Shown here one piece after another: positions 5,348 through 9,299 of a stretch of DNA of 9,299 nucleotides. A model generated the notes under the pieces. That model was not told the DNA's origin. It ran no database searches and saw only the letters and a list, made by a program, of their open reading frames with translations. Source of the stretch: Anaerolineae bacterium (lineage in GTDB: Bacteria; Chloroflexota; Anaerolineae; UBA4142); contig JAOACU010000101.1 of NCBI GenBank assembly GCA_026417715.1, forward strand, positions 1-9,299. Direction: 5' to 3'. The position numbers and the translations under genes are program-made. Positions within the stretch are counted from its first letter, which is position 1. Each line of letters starts with the position of its first letter.

Positions 5348-8300
5348 CATCTTTCGTCATTTGCAAAAACACTTCGACCACGCGCGGATCGAAACACTTG
5401 CCGGCTTGGTCGCGAATGTACGCTAGCGCGTCGTCGCGTGACCATGCCAGGCGGTAGGGACGATCGCTCGTGAGCGCGTCGTACACATCGGCAACGGTAA
5501 AGAGACGCGCGGGGAGGGGAATCTCTTCGCCTTTGAGTCCGCGTGGATACCCTGTGCCATCCCACCGTTCGTGATGGCAGTACGGAATATCGAGCGCGGG
5601 ACGCAGGTATTCGATGGGCAAGAGCAGTTCGTACGCGCGACGTGGATGGTCGCGCATCAGTTTCCACTCTTCGTCCGTGAGTTTGCCGGGTTTGAGCAGA
5701 ACCACGTCTGGAATGCTGATCTTGCCAATGTCGTGCAAGAGCGCGCCGCGCCGAATGTGCACGATTTCATCTTCACTGATGCCAAACGCGCGCGCCAATC
5801 GTAACGTCATCTCGACCACGCGTCGCGTGTGCCCTTCGGTTTCCTTGTCACGCAATTCGAGCGCGCGCGACCAACCCTCGATGGTCGCATCGTAGGCAAG
5901 CATCAAATCGGTATGCGATTGTTGTAGTTGGCTAAACAAACGTGCGTTGTCAATCGCGATGGCGGCTTGTCCTGCCAGCGTCTCACGAAATTCGTGCCAT
6001 TCGGGATCGCGCGGGAGCGGTGTGCGATTAAAGATTTCCATCACACCGACGACGTTCCCTTTGGCAATCAGGGGCACGCCATAGTACTCGGTGTAACCTT
6101 CGCTAGCCAGTTCCTTGATGATAGCACCCCGCGCGTATGGCGCAAGGTTAGTGAGATGAAGGGTTTGACGCTCCAAAGCGACACGTCCTGCCAAACCTTC
6201 GCCGCAATGCATTCGCGTTTGTTCGATGGCACGCGTGCGAAAACCGCGCGATGCCGCGTATTCCAAGATGTGCGCGTGGGGGTGATGGATTAGCACGTTC
6301 ACCGCGTCTACACCCAGTTGGGCAAGCGTGTGTTCGAGGATGACCGCAAGGGTGAGCCGCGCATCGAAACTGCTACTGATGACGCGGTCAATCGCGCGCA
6401 GCGCGGAGAGACGCCGCACTTGGCGTTCGGTTTGCTCGTTCAACGCCGCACGATGGAGCGCGTTTGCCGTGATGTCGGCAATCGCGGTGAGCAGGCGTAC
6501 ATCATGCTCATCGAGCGCGCGACAACTGCCAACCCATATCACGCCGAGTATTTCTGTTTGTACGCGCAAGGGGACGCACGCCGCCGCACGACACCGACCA
6601 AACTCTTCGCGACGAAAGGCGCGCGGATCGTTACGTGCATCATTGTTCAAGTACGGCTTGCCTGTATCCACCACCAGTCCGCTCAAACTTTCGCCGCGCG
6701 GCATCCGTGTACCTGTAACAGGTGACCACAGTCCGCGTCCGAGTTGGGCGATTAAATCACCACTTGTGGGATCGAGTGTTTCGATGTCAGCGCCGTCCAG
6801 ATTGAGGTGCGTCATCAATTGATCGAGCACGGCGGCGTACATTTCCGCGCGTGTGGATGCCGTGCTCAACGCGCTACTCACGGCGGCAATGACTTGCAAC
6901 TCGCGCAGGCGCGCGCGCGTTTGCTCGTACAGACGCGCGTTCTCGATGGACGTGGCAAATTGCGCGGCAAGTGTCTCTAGCAAAACACGATGTGCTTGGG
7001 TGAACGCGTGCGGTTGGTACGATTGCGTCGCGACCATTCCAATCGTTTGGTCGCCACGCCGCAAGGGAACGGCAAGAATCGAGCGGACGTGTTCGGGGTC
7101 GCCAAAGTGCACCGCACGGATTTCGGTTTGTGCCGCGTAATCGTCAATGACGAGTGTTTTGCCGCTGGGAATGACATACCCGCTCAACCCTGTACCACGC
7201 GGAATGCGTTGCGAAGGACAACGTCCACTCTTATCGTAGAGATAAACACCGTGATAATCACCTTGCGTTTCATCCTCCAAGACGATACTCAACGCTTCAC
7301 ACGGCATCACGCGCGCAATCGCTTGGTGAATCGCCGCGCACGTTGCTTCGAGATCGAGCGCGGAGGTGAGGAGGGTTTGGCTGGCTTGGTGGAGAGTGTT
7401 CAATTCGTTTAGCCGCGCGCGCGTCTCGGCGAACAGACGCGCGTTTTGGAGCGCGCTTGCGGCTTGGGTCGCCAACGTGCTCAAAAAACGTTCCGCACTC
7501 TCATCGAACGCGTTGGGCTGTTCACTTTCTACGCCAATCGCACCCAACACGCGTTCGCCAATGCGCATCGGCGCATACACGCCCGAACGAATGCCGGGAT
7601 ACGTTTCGATGTAGCGCGGATCGTTCGACACATCGCCACAGCGAACGGAAACACCGTGCTGAATGACCCAGCCCGTCAAGCCCTGTCCCACGCGACTAAT
7701 GAGACGATTCAGTCGCTCGATTTCGGCAGGGATTTGTTCAGGCGGCAAGGCAGGCGCGCTGTAGCCAATCGTTTCGAGTTCATCGCTTTCACCGCGTCGT
7801 ACACGGACGACTGCGTGTTGCCAGTTCATTCGTTGTTTCAGAATCTCGATGATCTTTGCGCCAATCGCGTGTGGTTCTAGTAAACTGCCTAGTTCAAGCC
7901 CTGCTCGGTACAGGGTTTGGAGTTCGTGTAGATGATTGTATGCTTCTTGGAACAAGCGCGCGTTTTGGAGCGCCAAACCGATTTGGTTGGCAATCATCTG
8001 CAACAAGTCGAGATCATCAGGGGAATAGGCGTGGTTGCGATAACTTTGCAGTTCCAACAAGCCGATGACTTTGCCTTCGACGAGCATCGGCGTGTACGCG
8101 GCGGATTGTGGTTCGGTGACACTGCCAACGATGATGCCGCCGCTTTGTCGCGCTTTCTCTGCCAAATCGTCGAGTATGACAGTTTGCGCGTCGAGAATCG
8201 CTTGGGTGCGACCGGTGCGCGGCGCGTGCGGGTCAATCGTCAACGGAGGGAAGAGGGCAACATCGAGTTCTTGCCCTTCGCTGATGACGTACGCCGCGCG

Positions 8301-9299
8301 CAGAGTGCGCGTTTCGGCATCGTACAGCGTGATGCTCAAATTGTCGCACGCGACGAGCGTGCGGATGTGTTGATACGCGGTGCGGCAAAGGGTAGGCAAA
8401 TCCAGTGTGGCGGCAAGCGCGCGACCGAGCGCGTTCACTGCCGTCATTTTCTCCGCGCGGCGTTGTGCTTCTTCAAACAAACGACGACGTTCAATGATGA
8501 GCGCGGCAGTGGTAGCGATGTTTACAAGTATCTGCAAATCGTGTTCATCGAACGCGGCGGGATGTTGGGTGTTGTCGAGTGCGATTACACCAATCAAACG
8601 ATCTTGGACACAGAGCGGCGCAACGATGGCGCTCTGAACCGTCGCGATTTCAGTAATTTCGCCATCGTAGCGTATGGAAGCATCAGCGCGCACATCGCGG
8701 ATCACAAGGGCGCGGCGTTCACGGAACGCGCGCGCGGCGTAACCCGAATCGGTGGGGAAACTTGCGGTTTGCACGCGCGGATCGGTATAGCCGTAGAGCG
8801 CGCAGATATGCAACGTGCCGTACTCGTCGGCGAGGAGGATCGAACCTTTCTCAGCGGCGGGAATCGCGTGAATCGCCGCCGCAATGAGGCGTTCCAAGAG
8901 TGGTTGTAGTTCTTGCGTTTCACCTAACGCTTGCGCAATGCGCGCGTGCGCTTCCAGTTCGCGCTCGTAGCGTTTGCGTTCGGTGATGTCGCGTGCAATG
9001 CCTTCGATCGCGATAAGGTTACCGTGCGCGTCGAAAATCGGCACGTTGCGTTGTTCCGTCCAGATGACGCGTCCATCCTTGCGCGTCCACCGCAAGACGA
9101 TGGGTTCGCGAAACGTGCCGCCACCTTGAAAATACTGTTCCAACAGCGGGCGATCTTCAGGATGAACGATTTTCAAACCCAGGTCAGGGTCAGCATAATG
9201 ATCTTCGGGCGTGTAACCCGTGATGGCAGTTGCCGATGGGCTGACATAGGTAAAGCCGCGCGTGGGTGTGAACTCGTAGCGATAAATCAAGTCCTGCGC
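5343..9299 (-). CDS. PAS-(GAF)6-HD-GYP signalling protein, probable cyclic di-GMP phosphodiesterase (5' end outside window)
   Basis: Probable cytoplasmic sensor that hydrolyses cyclic di-GMP. The frame is open to the right edge (AQD precedes the TTG at 9290), and the PAS domain already begins there, so that TTG is internal and the true start is upstream. Numbering from that TTG gives 1315 residues: PAS/PAC about 1-110 (YVSPSATAITGY, RDITERKR), then six GAF domains at about 115-270, 282-448, 456-622, 630-790, 797-955 and 961-1120. They are joined by similar helical linkers (LQNARLF, IENARLY, IDNARLF). HD-GYP spans about 1125-1315: H1154, HDIGK (H1186, D1187), H1215, HHERWDGTGYP (H1239, H1240, D1244, GYP 1247-1249) and DVYDALTSDRPYR. 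All metal-binding and GYP signature residues are present, so activity is likely. No GGDEF, EAL, kinase or membrane segment is seen in the part visible. The stop codon lies inside an 8-base repeat unit. Ligands of the GAF domains cannot be predicted. Confidence 0.96.
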   Translation of the reverse strand, partial: AQDLIYRYEFTPTRGFTYVSPSATAITGYTPEDHYADPDLGLKIVHPEDRPLLEQYFQGGGTFREPIVLRWTRKDGRVIWTEQRNVPIFDAHGNLIAIEGIARDITERKRYERELEAHARIAQALGETQELQPLLERLIAAAIHAIPAAEKGSILLADEYGTLHICALYGYTDPRVQTASFPTDSGYAARAFRERRALVIRDVRADASIRYDGEITEIATVQSAIVAPLCVQDRLIGVIALDNTQHPAAFDEHDLQILVNIATTAALIIERRRLFEEAQRRAEKMTAVNALGRALAATLDLPTLCRTAYQHIRTLVACDNLSITLYDAETRTLRAAYVISEGQELDVALFPPLTIDPHAPRTGRTQAILDAQTVILDDLAEKARQSGGIIVGSVTEPQSAAYTPMLVEGKVIGLLELQSYRNHAYSPDDLDLLQMIANQIGLALQNARLFQEAYNHLHELQTLYRAGLELGSLLEPHAIGAKIIEILKQRMNWQHAVVRVRRGESDELETIGYSAPALPPEQIPAEIERLNRLISRVGQGLTGWVIQHGVSVRCGDVSNDPRYIETYPGIRSGVYAPMRIGERVLGAIGVESEQPNAFDESAERFLSTLATQAASALQNARLFAETRARLNELNTLHQASQTLLTSALDLEATCAAIHQAIARVMPCEALSIVLEDETQGDYHGVYLYDKSGRCPSQRIPRGTGLSGYVIPSGKTLVIDDYAAQTEIRAVHFGDPEHVRSILAVPLRRGDQTIGMVATQSYQPHAFTQAHRVLLETLAAQFATSIENARLYEQTRARLRELQVIAAVSSALSTASTRAEMYAAVLDQLMTHLNLDGADIETLDPTSGDLIAQLGRGLWSPVTGTRMPRGESLSGLVVDTGKPYLNNDARNDPRAFRREEFGRCRAAACVPLRVQTEILGVIWVGSCRALDEHDVRLLTAIADITANALHRAALNEQTERQVRRLSALRAIDRVISSSFDARLTLAVILEHTLAQLGVDAVNVLIHHPHAHILEYAASRGFRTRAIEQTRMHCGEGLAGRVALERQTLHLTNLAPYARGAIIKELASEGYTEYYGVPLIAKGNVVGVMEIFNRTPLPRDPEWHEFRETLAGQAAIAIDNARLFSQLQQSHTDLMLAYDATIEGWSRALELRDKETEGHTRRVVEMTLRLARAFGISEDEIVHIRRGALLHDIGKISIPDVVLLKPGKLTDEEWKLMRDHPRRAYELLLPIEYLRPALDIPYCHHERWDGTGYPRGLKGEEIPLPARLFTVADVYDALTSDRPYRLAWSRDDALAYIRDQAGKCFDPRVVEVFLQMTKDE

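Noticed and set aside
7932..8909. Plus-strand open frame of 325 codons
   Set aside because: Antisense to GAF domains 1-2 and part of 3, with no ribosome binding site or domain signal; the minus-strand frame is clearly coding.
9288..9290. TTG as the true start of the HD-GYP gene
   Set aside because: The frame stays open to the edge and the residues before it (AQD, giving DLIYRYEF) fit the ordinary beginning of a PAS domain, so the gene starts outside the window.

Overview
The window carries three long genes, all on the minus strand, with two short repeat-filled spacers between them. In transcription order (right to left) they are: a multi-sensor HD-GYP protein whose 5' end lies beyond the right edge (5343-9299), a subtilisin-family serine protease with four copies of a C-terminal module (2333-5086), and a two-barrel glycoside-hydrolase-like protein ending in a fifth copy of that module, whose 3' end lies beyond the left edge (1-2150). 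The last gene reads as one uninterrupted frame of 716 full codons from an ATG with a ribosome binding site. The plus-strand frames across the window are antisense shadows of these genes.

Organism: coding DNA is moderately GC-rich with many GCG/CGC codons. Very long PAS/GAF/HD-GYP proteins, subtilases with Ig-like tails, clan GH-A-like barrels without signal peptides, and spacers built of 7-8 base tandem repeats together suggest an environmental filamentous bacterium, most likely Chloroflexota (Anaerolineae-like). This is inferred from style of gene content; no phylogenetic marker is present.

Region by region: 1-398 is module copy 5 and 399-2150 the two barrel domains. Spacer 2151-2332 holds a heptamer-phased array with a strong inverted repeat. 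2336-3934 is four tandem modules and 3935-5086 the protease propeptide and catalytic domain. Spacer 5087-5342 holds a second, longer heptamer-phased array and an 8-base tandem array that runs into the stop codon of the HD-GYP gene. 5343-9299 encodes PAS, six GAF domains and HD-GYP. No stretch over 300 bases lacks a gene. I see no tRNA, rRNA, CRISPR array, transposase or convincing terminator.

How they may work together: the roughly 134-residue module, with its conserved TQGPDPGF, YEEG, DHPYRWG and PGE motifs, is found on two different catalytic scaffolds. It is therefore probably a targeting or binding module that brings a protease and a glycosidase to the same place. Neither protein has a recognisable signal peptide, which leaves their location open. 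The HD-GYP protein probably degrades cyclic di-GMP in response to small ligands. A link to the two hydrolases is suggested only by neighbourhood and shared strand.
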